Origin: Euryodendron excelsum
Taxonomy: Eukaryota; Streptophyta; Magnoliopsida; Ericales; Pentaphylacaceae
Direction: 5' to 3'
Assembly (NCBI GenBank): GCA_033060915.1
Contig: CM065397.1
Location: 20,986,501-21,050,500 of the forward strand
DNA: 64,000 bases
The notes beneath the pieces are model-generated. The model did no database searches. It worked only from the letters and a program-made list of their open reading frames with translations, and had not been told where the DNA came from. A program made the position numbers and the translations under genes. Below are positions 11,021 to 23,125 of this stretch, piece after piece. The number at the start of each line of letters is the position of its first letter. Positions within the stretch are counted from its first letter, which is position 1.

Positions 11021-12464
11021 GCTTGTAAGACTGGGGAACGAAGGAAGGTACCTAAAACCAACAAAAGGAAAGAGTCAATGTTTGACCTTGACAAGTTTTT
11101 ATGCAATGCATGCTTTAAGGTGCCCCTTTTTAGGAGGGAAACTAGCATGATGTATTGGCCCATTCTTTGAGATAAGGGATTTGCTCCTGTATGCAGACAC
11201 CTTACCGTCAGGTTGGAACCTTCAGTCATCCATACATTCATTCATAAAAGTAAAGAAATACATTGAATTTTGGATTTAAGATACAAAAAAATTGAAATAC
11301 ATTTTAATAGGGAGAGGGGGAACATTTTCCTTTGGACTTCCACCTATCTACTTTTACAAAGGGAAAACCTAAACTACTCTTGAGTCTTCGGGTTCGCCTT
11401 CATTGGATTCGATGTCGAGGAGGTCGCTGAGAGACCTTGTTGATTGATTGCCCATTATCTTCTTAGCAATTCTATCTCCGTGAGCATAGAGGGATTAGGG
11501 CCCCTCTTATGAAATGGATTGGTGTGCGTGCCATGAGTCCTTAGGGTTATGCGGGAACCCTCAGGGTTTGGGTAGGTTTAATGCAAGGGAGAGTGACGTT
11601 GGTGTCACTCTCAATGGGTTGATCATATGCATGAGAATGCAGTGACTTGAGTTACTTGGAACTCTTGTCTTGACATGGAATATTGAATGCATGAACATAA
11701 ATATGCAAAAAGTATAAGGAGAGAAGGTACAATTGAAGTAAACATGCATGCATGAACAATTAGACAGGCATTATAACAGTATAAATACAAGCATTATAAC
11801 AACAGGTATAAATGAAAGTAAGAGCAGTCGCCCTTTCGTCCGTGATTTTGAAAACGGTGCTCGTGTCCTAAATCCGGCAGAGGTTCGGCTATGCATGGTG
11901 TCTATATGAGTATGAGGTTGAGGGTTGACTAATGCGTCCTAAAAAGGCTCGGTCCCCGGATCTTCAAACCTAGGCCCACTCCCCGAGGTGGTGCCATGAT
12001 TGGTTGGTGATCCGAGCGGGGGAACCATCAAGAGGTCGTAGGCGAAGAAACTGACACAGCATCTTGCCCACAACCAATATACCGTTCCCCCTTTCTAACT
12101 AGAAAGGACATATCAGGGTATGCAAGTATGCAGAATGCAAGTGCACATGTAGTGTGTGTGTGATTTTTAAAAGTGGAGGAAAGGGCCCAACAACTCCCAT
12201 TCATCCTGTACATCACATTCATGCAAAGCAGTTAATAAGATTTAAACAAAATGTGTACCTACAAAACAAAGATGCAAGTGTTAGTATGTGAATGACAAAC
12301 ATGATACAAGATAGTATGAATAAATGCATGTTTTTTTTTTTTTTGAAAACAATTTTGAAAATTTAGTTTTGAAAATTTAAAGTGAATAGAATTGAACCAA
12401 GTTAATTGAAGACTCTACATGGGTGAAGGGTAAAAGGACATGACTATGGCCTAACCCTCTAAGT
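11021..12464 (-). other. 5' leader of element A
   Basis: Non-coding sequence between PBS and gag. It is similar to the leaders of B (29827-31380) and, on the + strand, C (57654-59040); for example the blocks near 11860-11990 (CCGGCAGAGGTTCGG, ATGAGGTTGAGG) recur in all three. A pyrimidine-rich stretch ending in AG lies just upstream of the gag start (TTGGTTTTAG near 11055 on the - strand), compatible with a spliced leader. Confidence 0.55.
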
Positions 12465-12483
12465 GTCCCCAGCGGAGTCGCCA
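12465..12483 (-). other. Primer binding site of element A (tRNA-Arg type)
   Basis: On the - strand TGGCGACTCCGCTGGGGAC starts two bases after the LTR end (...GCGCGACA, then GC). This is the PBS form typical of Tat/Ogre elements and fixes both the orientation and which LTR is 5'. Confidence 0.9.
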
Positions 12484-15400
12484 GCTGTCGCGCCCAGATT
12501 TTTCGCACTCGAGGAATACTCACACAAGCTGAAAAATGATGTACTCTCTCACTAGAACTCACCCTCCTAGAAGAATGAGTGCGACTAGGTTTGAATTGAA
12601 AATTGGATTTAAATAAAGGGCTTTTGAAAAAGATTCGGAGTCGCCACCTAACTTGATTAAGGTGAGTTAGGTCACCTAAAAACTAAGAATAATCCGAAGA
12701 GTACACTTAGGGTTTTTGAAAATTTTTTTTTGAAAATACCACCTCAAGAGAGGGTTTTTAAGAAAACAGGTTGTTTGGCAACCTTCAGAAAACATTTAGC
12801 CCTTTTTTGAAAAATAACTCCTTTTGGTCTTTGAAATCAGTGATCCTAGGTTCAGAGGTTGGTTACGTGTAGGGAAGAAGTACTAAGCTATCACCCTACC
12901 CCGCCCTTTTAGTACCTACATGTCAATCTACCCAAGATTCACCTGTGAGAATCTCCAATTAACCCATGTCCAATCCTATCCACTTTGAAAAACAATGTTT
13001 GAAAACTAACATGATGCATGATATGCAAGTGCAAAATAAGAGAATTGAAAAATAAATTTGAAAAGAGATTGATTTGAAATTGATTTGATTTGAAAATAGA
13101 TTTGAAGAGATGGAATTGAAATTGGAAAGTTTGAAAATTGAAAGTAGAAATTTAGAAATAGAAATTTTGAAAATAGATTGGAATTTGAGATTTGGAAAGA
13201 TTTTGGAAACCGCACCCATGAGGGTGGAATTGAAAGTTTGAAAAGTATTGTGACCGCACCTATGAAGGTTGCCTACTTATCCCTTTAGGGGAATCAGGTC
13301 AATCGTAGTTCAGACCGGAGTCCGATTGAAAAGAGATTGATTTGAAGAGAGAGATTGGACTGGAGGAAAGAGATTGAATTGAAAATTGGATTTGATTTGA
13401 AATTAGAAGAGGAGATTGGAAATTGAAATTGAGAAGATTGGACTTGCTTTGGAAAGATTGATTTTGGAAGACTTGGTTTTAGGAAACCTAGACTCAGGAA
13501 AGAGACTTAGGAAAGATTCAACTTGACTTGGAAGTTTTAGGAGATTAGGAAAGATTGGATTTAGGAAATGTTTGAATTAGGAAAGGTCCGATTTAGGAAA
13601 GTTTCGGAATTAGGAAAGTTTCATTTTTGGAAAGTTTTGGAATTAAGAAAGTTTTGAATTTAGGAAAGTTTTAGGTTTAGGAAAGTTTTGAATTTTAAGA
13701 AAGTTTGGAAATTGGAAAGTTTTGAATTTAGAAAGTTTTGAGATAGGGAAGTTTCAACTTAGGAAAGTGTTGTTTTAGGAAGGTTTCAGAATTAGGAAAG
13801 GTTTTGAAATAGGAAAGGTTTGAATTAAGAAAGGTTCGAATTAAGGAAGTTTTGAATTAGGAAATATTTGGATTGAGAAAGTTTTGAGTTTAGAAAAGTC
13901 TTAGATGTGGAGAGATTTGAAATTTAGAAAGTTTTTAGATTTTTAGAAAATCTTGAGATTCGGAAAGGTTTGAGTTTAGGAAGAGTTTGAAAACTTAGGT
14001 TTGAAAAGTTAAGATTTGAAAAGAGGGTAGAATTAGGAAAGATTTGAAAGTTGAGTTTTAAAACTTAGGAACGATTTTTATGTTCAAGTTTTGGAAACTT
14101 AAAGTTTAGGAAAGTGAAAGTTTAGGAAGGATTCGAATTGAGGAAGATTTGGATTTTGTTTCTAAAAGGGAAGGTTTGATTTTGTTTCCAAAAACGGAGG
14201 ATTGGGTCTAATTTCCTAAACAGGAAGATTTGATTCGGTTTCCTAAAGAGAAGAAAAGATTTGGCAAGGATTTGGAAAGGGGGATTCTAGAAACCCTAGA
14301 TTTGAAAAATTATATTTTTGACGTAGAAAAGAGGTTTTGAAAACGTGTATCGTTTGGATGTGAAAACAAGGGGTTTTGGAAACCTAGGTTTAGGGCAAAG
14401 TTTGAAAACCATGTTTTTGGAAAGAAAATTAGGGTTTCCTAATTGCGAGTTCTAAGGCTTGACTTGGGCTCTAAGGAAAGAGTTTTTAGAAAGTGCGTTT
14501 TTGAAAACGAAGATTTTAGAAGGAAAATCCTAGAGGGGAATTTCTAGAAGGAAAATTTTGGGAAAAGAGTTTTTAGAAAGACTTTTAGGGAGCGTTTTTA
14601 GAAAGTGAACTTTGAGGAGAAAGAGTTTTTGGAAAGGAGTTGAAAAAAGGAAGCTTTGAAAAATATATTTTGGAAGGGAGTTTTTGAAAACAACTTTGGA
14701 GAGGAGAGTTTTAGGAAAGTATGTTGAAAAAGAGATTTTTAGGAAGAAAGACTTTTTGAAAAGAGAGTTTTTAGAAGGTGTAAAAACATCTCACTTTCCT
14801 AAAGCAATTCTAACCATAGGAAGGCTAGAACCACTTTAAGAAAGTGGTTTTGGAAAACAATAAGATTTGAAAATATAGACCAAAAAGGTCACTTTTAATG
14901 TAACACTTTCCTAAAGCAACCCTAACCATGGAAAGGCTAGAATCACCCTAGAATTGTGGTTTTGAAAACAAGTTTTTGAAAAAGAGGTTTTGATGCAATT
15001 TTGAAAACAAGTTTGAAAACGATTTTGAAAACGAGTTCGAAAACGAATTTTGGAAGATGCAAGATCATGATATGCACAATGCAATTTTGGGGTCGTGAAC
15101 ATACAAGGTTAAGGCTTCACCACATAATCAAGGGGGCCAGACCCACGTGGTCTCTGGTTAGACTAGAAGAAAGCCCCCGACACGGTGACTCTCCAATAGC
15201 CCAATCCTACACATGGACCGGGAATCCCCTTGTTTTAAGCATGTAAAGAAAGGGGGGGGGGGAAGAGATGGGGGATTAAAATAGAGAAAACCCAAGTGGG
15301 TTAGGAGAGAGAAGAGAGAGGGGGGAAGTGTGAAAATTTAAATAGAAAGCTTACCGTATGTCTTCTTTATTTTGCGCGCCTTGCTTGTCTTCAATCTTCA

Positions 15401-15670
15401 GTCTTCGTCTTGATCCTCGTCTTCAATCTTCAAGAGTTGTCTTCAAGCTTTAGATTGTAGCTCTTCGAGTCTTTGAAGGAGGGTTGAAGGTTAGTGTATG
15501 AGTGTATAGGGATGTATAGGAGTGTATATGAGGCTAGGGTTTAGTGTAGGGTGGCTAGGGTTTGGGAAACCTAAGGATACTAGGGTTTAGGACATGCTCG
15601 AGCTCTGTATATCGAAATATAGGATTTTAGGTTAAGTTTGCAGATCCTTTTCACGTTGAATGAGGCTCTG

Positions 15671-15680
15671 TATTTATAGA
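15671..15680 (-). promoter_or_regulatory. TATA box of the element A LTR promoter
   Basis: Reads TCTATAAATA on the - strand, flanked by GGCGCC motifs on its upstream side (15693-15718). The B lower LTR has CTATAAATATAG in the same context (about 21048-21059) and C has CTATAAATATAGG at 17170-17182. Confidence 0.7.
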
Positions 15681-15732
15681 GGTTAGACAATACTGGCGCC
15701 TGTTGTAGTGGCGCCAGGCCAAATTTTACACT

Positions 15733-16107
15733 GGAACTGTCTCGAGGAATAAACTGTCTCGACAGTGGGATTGGAAAGGGGTCTTACCATCTCTGAAGAG
15801 ATGTGCCTAGATTGGAACTGTCTCGAGGAATAAACTGTCTCGAGAGTGGGATTGGAAAGGGGACTTATCGTCTCCGAAGAGACGTGCCTGGATTGGAACC
15901 GTCTCAAGGAATAAACTGTCTCGAGAGTGGGATTGGAAAGGGGACTTATCGTCTTCGAAGAGACATGCCTGGATTGGAACCGTCTCGAGGAATAAACTGT
16001 CTCGAGAGAGGGATTGGAAAGGGGTCTTACCGTCTCCGAAGAGACGTGCCTGGATTGGAACCGTCTCGAGGAATAAACTGTCTCGAGAGTGGGATTGGAA
16101 AGGAAAG
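15733..16107. repeat. 81-bp tandem array in U3 of the A 5' LTR
   Basis: Five copies start at 15733, 15814, 15895, 15976 and 16057, exactly 81 bp apart with no indels; the last is partial. Each unit contains two ACTGTCTCGAG-like direct repeats and one short inverted repeat (CGTCTC-CGAA-GAGACG at 15869-15884 and 16031-16046). Because 81 is a multiple of three, long frames run through it on both strands. These are an artefact of the repeat, not a protein gene. Confidence 0.95.
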
Positions 16108-16291
16108 GACAATGCCCCTAAGGGCATTTTGGTCATTTTGCTTCTATTTGGGCCTGACCGGCCCGCGAAGCGACAAAAAAACGGGATTTGGACCTAGAGA
16201 ATTGGTTTTGATTGGAATATGCCCACAATGACTTGAACACAAGTCTGGACGGAGTGTAGACTGCCGAGTGGTCAAAAATGGGGTGCTTACA

Positions 16292-16296
16292 CTCAT
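16292..16296. repeat. Target site duplication of element A, right copy
   Basis: CTCAT directly after the terminal CA of A, identical to 2134-2138. Confidence 0.9.
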
Positions 16297-17714
16297 CACA
16301 TGCTATCAGAGTGATGGAAACACTTAAAACCTAGGTCAACACTAGTGTTTGCTAGCCCATTCCGGTGAAAAATGACTAAACTTCCTTTTAGGCCCCATTG
16401 GCATGCTTTTTGAAAAAGTACCTAAGACCTTAAAGTAATAAGTCCACTCTTTCTAAGATTGTCACAAAGATAATATAGCATGTTCTGGTGCCTTCTAGTC
16501 GCTTCTGGATCGATTTCGAGAGCATCTAGTTAAAATGACCATTTTACACCTAGGCATCCAATCGTCTCTGGGAACCACACTAGCTTTGGGTATCAAATCG
16601 ATTACTTTCTAAGGATGATTTTAATAGTACTTAAAATGTTCCAGTACCTTTTTGGACTATTCTAAGTCCATTTCGATAAATCCGGTGCAAAATAATCGTT
16701 TTGCCTCTAGTGGGTCGGTCGCCCTTTCCAACCACACCGGCTCTGAGTATCGAACCAGCAGTCCTTTGGAATATTCTCAATAGTGTTTCTAACCTTCAAG
16801 TCTTCTCATGGATCACTCCAGGTCGATTCAAGTGTTTTTTCGATTCAAATGACCGTTTTGCCCCTGGTGGGCCGGTCACCCTTTTAACTATTCAGGCTCT
16901 AGTTCACAAGCCAGCTACCTCTAGGATACTCTTTCAGTCCCATCCATTCCTAGCCGAGTTTGGTTACTCAAAACCTTCTGGATTGTTCCTGAACTTTTGA
17001 GAGTCACTTATAGTAAAGCCAAGCCGAAAATTGTATGGTAGTCACTAGGACAAGCACCCAAATCCTTTATCTTACATCACAAGGGTCAAAGATTTGTTTT
17101 TTGCTGCCTTAAAACATTTCCTAAGTGGCTACGGCCACTACAATAGGTGCCAATCACTATTTCAGTGGCCTATAAATATAGGCCACCCCCCGGCGTATTC
17201 TGGGTCCACAAAATCACTTTAGAAACTCTGTCTCTTTGAAAACAGTGCTCAAATTTTCTTAAAATCTTAATTCTCTCAAGCCCTAGCCTCCAAACACTCA
17301 AACCTTAGCCTCCATACAATCTTTATACTCAAATCCTTGCCTCCAAGCATGCATTGAAGGTCAAGTCTAGCCATTAGAACCTCTTAAAGATCAACTCAAA
17401 GTTTAAGAAAAGTCCACCATCAAAATACGAAAACAAAGAGAAGACAAGGTAGGGTTTGTAATTGCCCCCCTCTCTTCTCTCTTCTAGCCCACTTGGGCTA
17501 TTATCAATTTTAATCCCCATTTTCTACCTCCTCTTCTTGCATGCTTAAAAAAAGAAACCTCCCGGTTCATGCCTAGAAAGGCCTTAGAGAGAATCACTAT
17601 GTCGGAGATTTTCTTTAAGTTCCACCTAAGGTGGTGTGGGTCCAACCCCGTTTGTTATGTGGTGAAGCCTAACCTTGTATGTTCATGTCTCTATTGCATT
17701 GTTGCTATCATAAT
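16297..17714 (+). mobile_element. Element C, 5' LTR piece 2
   Basis: Continues piece 1 after the insertion of A. It is the reverse complement of A/B LTR sequence. It includes CTATAAATATAGG (17170-17182), a TATA box on the + strand, preceded by GGCCACT/AGTGGCC elements. After it come the pyrimidine-rich leader and GTTATGTGGTGAAGCCTAAC (17656-17675), which mirrors the CACCACATAATC block of the B LTR near 20500. Homology ends at 17714, where B is inserted. The remaining ~2.7 kb of LTR expected next is not found after B. Confidence 0.75.
17171..17180 (+). promoter_or_regulatory. TATA box of the element C LTR
   Basis: TATAAATATA on the + strand between GGCC half-sites (GTGGCC before, GGCCAC after), at the position equivalent to the TATA of the A and B LTRs. 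Confidence 0.65.
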
Positions 17715-20700
17715 TGTCGCACCCAGATTTTTCGCACTCGAGGAAAACACACACAAGCGGGAAAAACACTGTACTTTTTCGTTAGAACTCACCCTCCAAG
17801 AAGAATGAATGCGACTATGTTTGAATTGAAAATAGATTTGAATAAAGGGCTTTTAGAAAACATTTGCAGTCGCCACCTAACTTGATTAAGGTGAGTTAGG
17901 TCACTTAAAAAACTAAGCATAATTTGAAGACTACACTTAGGGTTTTTGAAAACGATTTTGAAAATACTTTCTCAAGAGAGGGTTTTTAGGAAAATAGGTT
18001 GTCTGACAAACTTTGGAAAATATGTAAGCCCTTTTTTGAAAATAAACTCCATTTTGGTCTTTAAAAATAGTGATCCTAGTTTCAGAGGTTGGTTACATTT
18101 TGGGAAGACACAATAAGCCATCACCCTACCCCGCCCTTGCGGTACCTACATGTCTATTTACCCTAGATTCACCTATGAGAGTCTTCAATTAATATATGTC
18201 CAATCCTATCCACTTTAGAAAACAATTTTGAAAATAATGATGCATGATATACAATTGCAAGAGAGAGAGAGAGTTAGAAAATAGATTTGGAAAGAGATTT
18301 GAAAAAAAAAATGATTTGATTTTCGAAAAGAGATTTAAAAAGATAGATTTGATTTGATTTTGAAAATAGATTTGAGAAAAGAGATTTGAAAAGAATTATG
18401 GAATTAGAAATTGGAAAAAGGTTGTGGAATTGGAGATTTTAAAAAGGTTGTGACCGCACCCATAAGGGTTACCTACGTATCCTTTTGGAGGAATCAGGTC
18501 AGTCGTAGTTCGGACAAAAGTCTGTTAGAAAATAGAAGGTATGATTGGAGGAAAGAGATTGAATTGGAATTTGGATTTGATTTGAATTTAGAATAGAAGT
18601 TTGGAATTTGAAATGCAAGAATAGAGATCGTAGACCTAGGAAGATAGGATTTAGAAAGGACTCGAGATTCAGAAAGACTTGACTCGAATGTTGGACTTGG
18701 AAGATCGAAGAAAGATTGGATTTAGGAAGGGTTCGAATTAGGAAAGGTCCGATTTAGGAAAGTTTCAAAATAGGAATGTGTCATTTTTGGAAAGTTTCGT
18801 TTGAAGAAAGTTTCAATTTAGGAAAGTGTTTTTTAGGAAAGTTTCATTTTAGGAAAGTTTTCGAATTAGGAAAGTTTTAAAATTAGGAAAGGTTTTGAAA
18901 TTAGGAAAGATTTCGTTTTAAGAAAGTATTGAAATTGGAAAGCTATGAATTTGGAATGTTTTGAAATTGGGAAGTTTCAAAAGTTGGAAAGTTTAGAATT
19001 TAGAAAGTTTCAAATTTAGAAAGTTTTAGATTTAAAAAGATTTGATGTTTAGGGAAGTTTAAAATTTTAGAAAGATTCAAAGTTTGAGTTTTGAAAATTC
19101 TTGAAATTAGGAAAGGTTTTGAGTTTAAGAATGGTTTGAAAAGTTAGATTTGGAAAGTTAAGATTTGAAAAGGGATGGAATTAAGAAAGGTTTAAAAGCT
19201 AAATGTTAAAGGAAAGATTTAAAAGTTTAAGTTTAGGAAACTTAAGGTTTAGGAAAGTACTAGATTAGGAAGGAGTTGAATTAGAAAAGATTTGGGTTTG
19301 GAAGGATTGAGAGTCCTATTTCCTAAAACAAGAGATTGGATTTTGTTTCTAAAAGAGATGTTTTGATTTTGTTTCCAAAAACGGAGGATTGGATCTAGTT
19401 TCCTAAAGGGAAGATTGGATTTGGCTTCCTAAGGGGGAGTTTGGATTGGCATGAATTTGGAAAGATGGAGTTTTCGAAACCCTAGATTCGAAAAGCTATA
19501 GTTTTGACGTAGAAAAGGAGTTTTGGAAATATATAAAGTTTTGATGTAGAAAACAAGAGGTTTTGGAAACCTAGGTTTTGAGACCAAAATAAGGAATTGG
19601 AAACTATGTTTTTGGGGAGGAAAATTAGGGTTTCCTATTTGTTGACTCTAGGGCTTAACTTAGGCTCTAAGGAAAGAGTTTTTGGAAAGTGAACTTTTAG
19701 AAAGGAAGATTTTCGGAAGGAAATCCTAGGGAGGAGTTTCTAAAAAGGGGAGTTTTGAAGAGAATTTTTGGAAAGATTTTTGAAAGGAGATTGTTGGAAA
19801 GAGTTTTTAGGAAAGAGATTTTTGGGAAGAGTTGTCTAGGAAGGAAACGTAATGAGCGTTTTTAGAGAGTGAACTTTTAAGAAAGCGTTTTTTGAAGGGA
19901 GCTTTTAGGAAAGACGTTTTTGAAAAGAGATTGTTGGAAGGGAGTTTTTCTAGGAAGGAGACCTAGGGAGCACTTTTAGAAAGTGAATTTTGAGGAGAGT
20001 GTTTTGGAAAGGAGTTTTTAGGAAGTTTTGAAAAATAGATTTTTGGAGGGAGTTTTTAGAAGTCAATTTTGGAAAGGAATTTCGAAAAGGAGATTGGAAA
20101 GAATTTTTAGAAAGTATGTTGAAAGAGAGGTTTTTAGAAGGAGAGATTTGAAAAGAGAGTTTTTAGAAAGTATATAAAATATCTCACTTTCCTAAATCGA
20201 TTCTAACCATAAGAAGATTAGAAGCACTTTAAAATACTGGTTTTGAAAACAACAATGTTTTAAAAATATGGACCATGTTAGTCACTTTAAATGTAACACT
20301 TTCCTAAAGCAACCCTAACCATGGAAATGCTAGAATCACCTGAGGATTATGATTTTGAAAACAAGTTTTGAAAACGAAGGTTTTGATGCAAGTTTGAAAA
20401 CAATGTTAATGTAAGTTTTGAAAATGAATTTTGGAAGAATGCAAGATCAAGATATACACAATGCAAAGAGGGTCATCAACATACAAGGTTAAAGGCTTCA
20501 CCACATAATCAAGGGGGCCGAGCCCACGTGGTCTCCGGTTAGACTAAAAGAAAGCTCCCGACACAGTGACTCTCCAACAGCCTAATCCTACACATAGACC
20601 GAAAATTTCCTTATTTCAAGCATGCAAAAAGGGGGGAAGAAAATGAGGTATTAAAATAGAAGAAAATCCAAGTGGGTTAGGAGAGAGAAGAGATGGGGGA

Positions 20701-22663
20701 AGATGTGTAAACGTAAATAAGAAGCCAACCGTGTGTCTTCTTTATTTTGCTGAGCTTTGCGCGCTTTGCTTTGCTTGTCTTGCCTCAATCTTCAAGAGTT
20801 TGTCTTCAATATTCAAAGCTTTGTAGTTGCAGCAATCCAAGCCTTTAATGGAGGGTTTGAGGCTAGTGTATGAGTATATGAGAGTGTATGAGTGTATTAG
20901 AGGCTCGGGTTTGTGTACTGAGGCTAGGGTTTGCGAAAACCTAAGGAGACTAGGGTTTAGAGAGGCTACGAGCTCTGTATGTCGAATAATAGGGTTTTTA
21001 GACTGAGTTAGTGAACCACTTTCACGCTAGAGGAGGCTCTATATTTATAGATAACGGAATGACCTGGAGCCTGTTGCAGTGGCGCCGGGCCAAAAATGCT
21101 TCTAGCACCACTACTAGTGGCACCAGCCAGTTAGAAAAGTTTTAAAGTCGGCAAGCAACGTATCTTGAGAAGATTTGGGTGCCTGTACTAGTGACTACCA
21201 TGCAATTTTTAGCCTGACTTCACCAGGAGTGACTCCGGAAGGCCCGGGAAAGACTTAAGGGACTGGGAATGCCCCAGAAGGCCGAAAAAGGGCAGGAACC
21301 CTTAGAATAGGGTTCTGAGGATATTTGACTTGAAAAAGAATGTCGTGGTTTGTTAGAGGGGTTGATAGAGCCATTAGGGGTAAAACGGTTATTCAGGCTA
21401 GAAAGCTGCCGGGACAGACTCAGAATATCCCAAAAAAAGACTCGAGATTTGGAAACATTATTTAGAATGTTCCCACGAAGCTATCGGTTTGACACCCAAA
21501 TCCGGTGTGGACGAAAAATGGGACTAGCCCACCAGGGGTAAAACGTTCATTTTGCACCGGATTTGCTGGAATTGACTCAGAAGGATCAGGAAAGATAAAG
21601 AAAGGTCGAGAATACTATAAAAAGCATCCTCGGGAGATTACCGGTTTGATACCCAGAGCCGGTGTGGTCCCCGGGGCGCTCGGATGCCTAGGGGCAAAAT
21701 GGTCATCTTGACCAGAAAGTCTTGGAACTGGCCCGAAACTGACTAGAAGGCACCTAATCATGCCGAATTGTATCTAAGACGATCTTAGAAGGGTGGACTT
21801 ACCGTTCTTCAGACTTAGGTATTATCATGAGAAACGTGCCGAAAAATGGCCTTAGGGGCAGTTTGGTCACTTTTCACCGAAGTGGACTAGCAGGCACTGG
21901 TGTTGACCTGGGTTTTGAGTGTTTTCGCCACTCTGACAGTGGTCTCGTGATATAGGGGTTTGTTGGCAATTCCTTCTATCGACCTGCTTGTGAGTATTTC
22001 CGCTACTCTAACGGTTGCGATGTTTACGAGTACTTCCGCTACTCTGACGGTTCGCGATCATTCCCGAGACTGCCTGATCTCAGGAAGCTGCTAAAGGGAC
22101 TTAGCTCAGAAGGCGTGCCGAAATGGACATTTCTGCATTGGCGGGCTAGCAGGCGCCAAAGGTGGACTGTTCTACCATCTAGGGGACTTGGGGTCTCGTC
22201 CCAGTTAATAGGTTTAAAGGGACTTACCGTTCCAAAAAGACTTTCTTTGAAAAATGTGCCAGATTGGATAGACTTATCGTCTTGAGGAATCAGCTTTCTC
22301 GAGAGAGGGATTAGAATTGGAATTGGAAAAGGAATTGGAAAGGGGTCTTACCATCTTCGGAAAGTCGTGCCTATTGGAATTAGATAGGGGACATACCGTC
22401 TTCAAAAAGACGTGCCTAATGGAATTGAAAGGGGGAATTACCGTCTTTGAAAAGACGCGCCTAATTTTAGAATTGGACCAAACAATGCCCCTAAGGGCAT
22501 TTCGGTCATTTTGCTTGTCTTTAGGCCTGGTGGGCTCGCGAAGTGATGGATAGACGGGATTAAACCTAAAAAGTTTATTTGACTCAGAATATGTCTACGT
22601 TGACTTGAATACAAGTCTGAACGGACTGTAGGCTGTCGAACGGTAAAAAATGGGGTGCTTACA
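17715..22663 (-). repeat. Element B 3' LTR
   Basis: 4,949 bp from TGTCGCACCC to GGGGTGCTTACA. The - strand sequence just before its start (22664-22700) is purine-rich (AGACAGAAAAAGAGCGGCAG), a plausible PPT. It contains the C-poor purine tract (about 18500-20200), a TATA box near 21048-21059, GGCGCC-type motifs (21075-21125), and near 22330-22470 degenerate ~46-bp repeats with hairpins CGTCTT-CAAA-AAGACG (22397-22412) and CGTCTT-TGAA-AAGACG (22442-22457). Confidence 0.9.
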
Positions 22664-23125
22664 ACTGCCGCTCTTTTTCTGTCTTTGCTTGTCGAAGATA
22701 GAAAACGATAAAGTAAGAGTCCCACGTTGACCGTGAGCCGGTCGGAGGGACGGACTTTGAAAATTTTTCGACAATGGGGGTTCGAAAATGGATATTGGGC
22801 CCAAAAGGCCTTTGAAAATGAGTTTTGGCGGGAAAAAGGGCAAAACTCCCAGAATTTGGAACTGGCGCCACTAGGAGTGGCACCTTTGGAAAGTTTAGTT
22901 TGGCGCTTCTACTAGTGGCACCAGGCTTGGGATTAAAACCAGAAAAATTCTGGTTCGAAAACTTGTGGCATTTGAAGAGTTTTTCAAAAAGTTGAGAGTG
23001 TTTGTGGGGAAACTAACTTGAACCTTGAAGGAGCACTTCATGGAGACCATGGATGATTGCCGAAAGGAGACCACATCACCGGAAAAGTCGCCGAAAGAGA
23101 AGATTTCACCGGAGAACTCCAAAAA
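22664..23125 (+). promoter_or_regulatory. Probable promoter and 5' exon of the antisense gene (B)
   Basis: Homologous to 4665-5058 in A but with its first ~60 bp, lost in A, still present. Holds the GGCGCC/GGCACC inverted repeats (22862-22925) and the exon ending CCAAAAA|GTAATT. An ATG at 23049 (MDDCRKE...) is conserved with A. Confidence 0.45.

Larger units (their letters stand above)
2139..16291 (-). mobile_element. Element A: non-autonomous Tat/Ogre-like Ty3/gypsy element
   Basis: A 14.15-kb element bounded by CTCAT duplications. On the - strand it runs 5' LTR (12486-16291), PBS (12465-12483), leader, decayed gag (about 11020-9690), a ~1.9-kb spacer, a plant mobile domain gene on the opposite (+) strand (4665-7788), and a truncated 3' LTR (2139-4664). 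No protease, RT, RNase H or integrase motif was found between PBS and 3' LTR. The two LTRs are very similar by eye where both exist, so A is younger than B. It inserted into the older 5' LTR of element C. It cannot be complete, because the PPT and the U3 start of the 3' LTR are deleted. Confidence 0.88.
12486..16291 (-). repeat. Element A 5' LTR
   Basis: 3.8-kb LTR with ends TG (lower) and CA (upper), that is TGTAAGCACCCC...GGGCGCGACA on the - strand. U3 carries the 81-bp array (15733-16107) and a TATA box (15671-15680). The lower two thirds include the ~1.5-kb C-poor purine tract (about 13330-14790). It is shorter than the B LTRs (4.95 kb) because several hundred bases of U3 between the TATA and the array seen in B are absent. 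Confidence 0.9.

Noticed and set aside
12465..12483. Possible tRNA gene near the TGGCGACTC motif
   Set aside because: Only the 3' tRNA-complementary stretch is present, directly next to an LTR end; it is a primer binding site, not a tRNA gene.
15733..16107. CRISPR-like regularly spaced repeat
   Set aside because: The units are head-to-tail identical without unique spacers, and the context is a plant LTR.
15803..16231. 142-codon + strand frame and 109-codon - strand frame with 27-residue repeats
   Set aside because: Both are translations of the 81-bp U3 array, whose period is a multiple of three; no start context or homology supports a protein.
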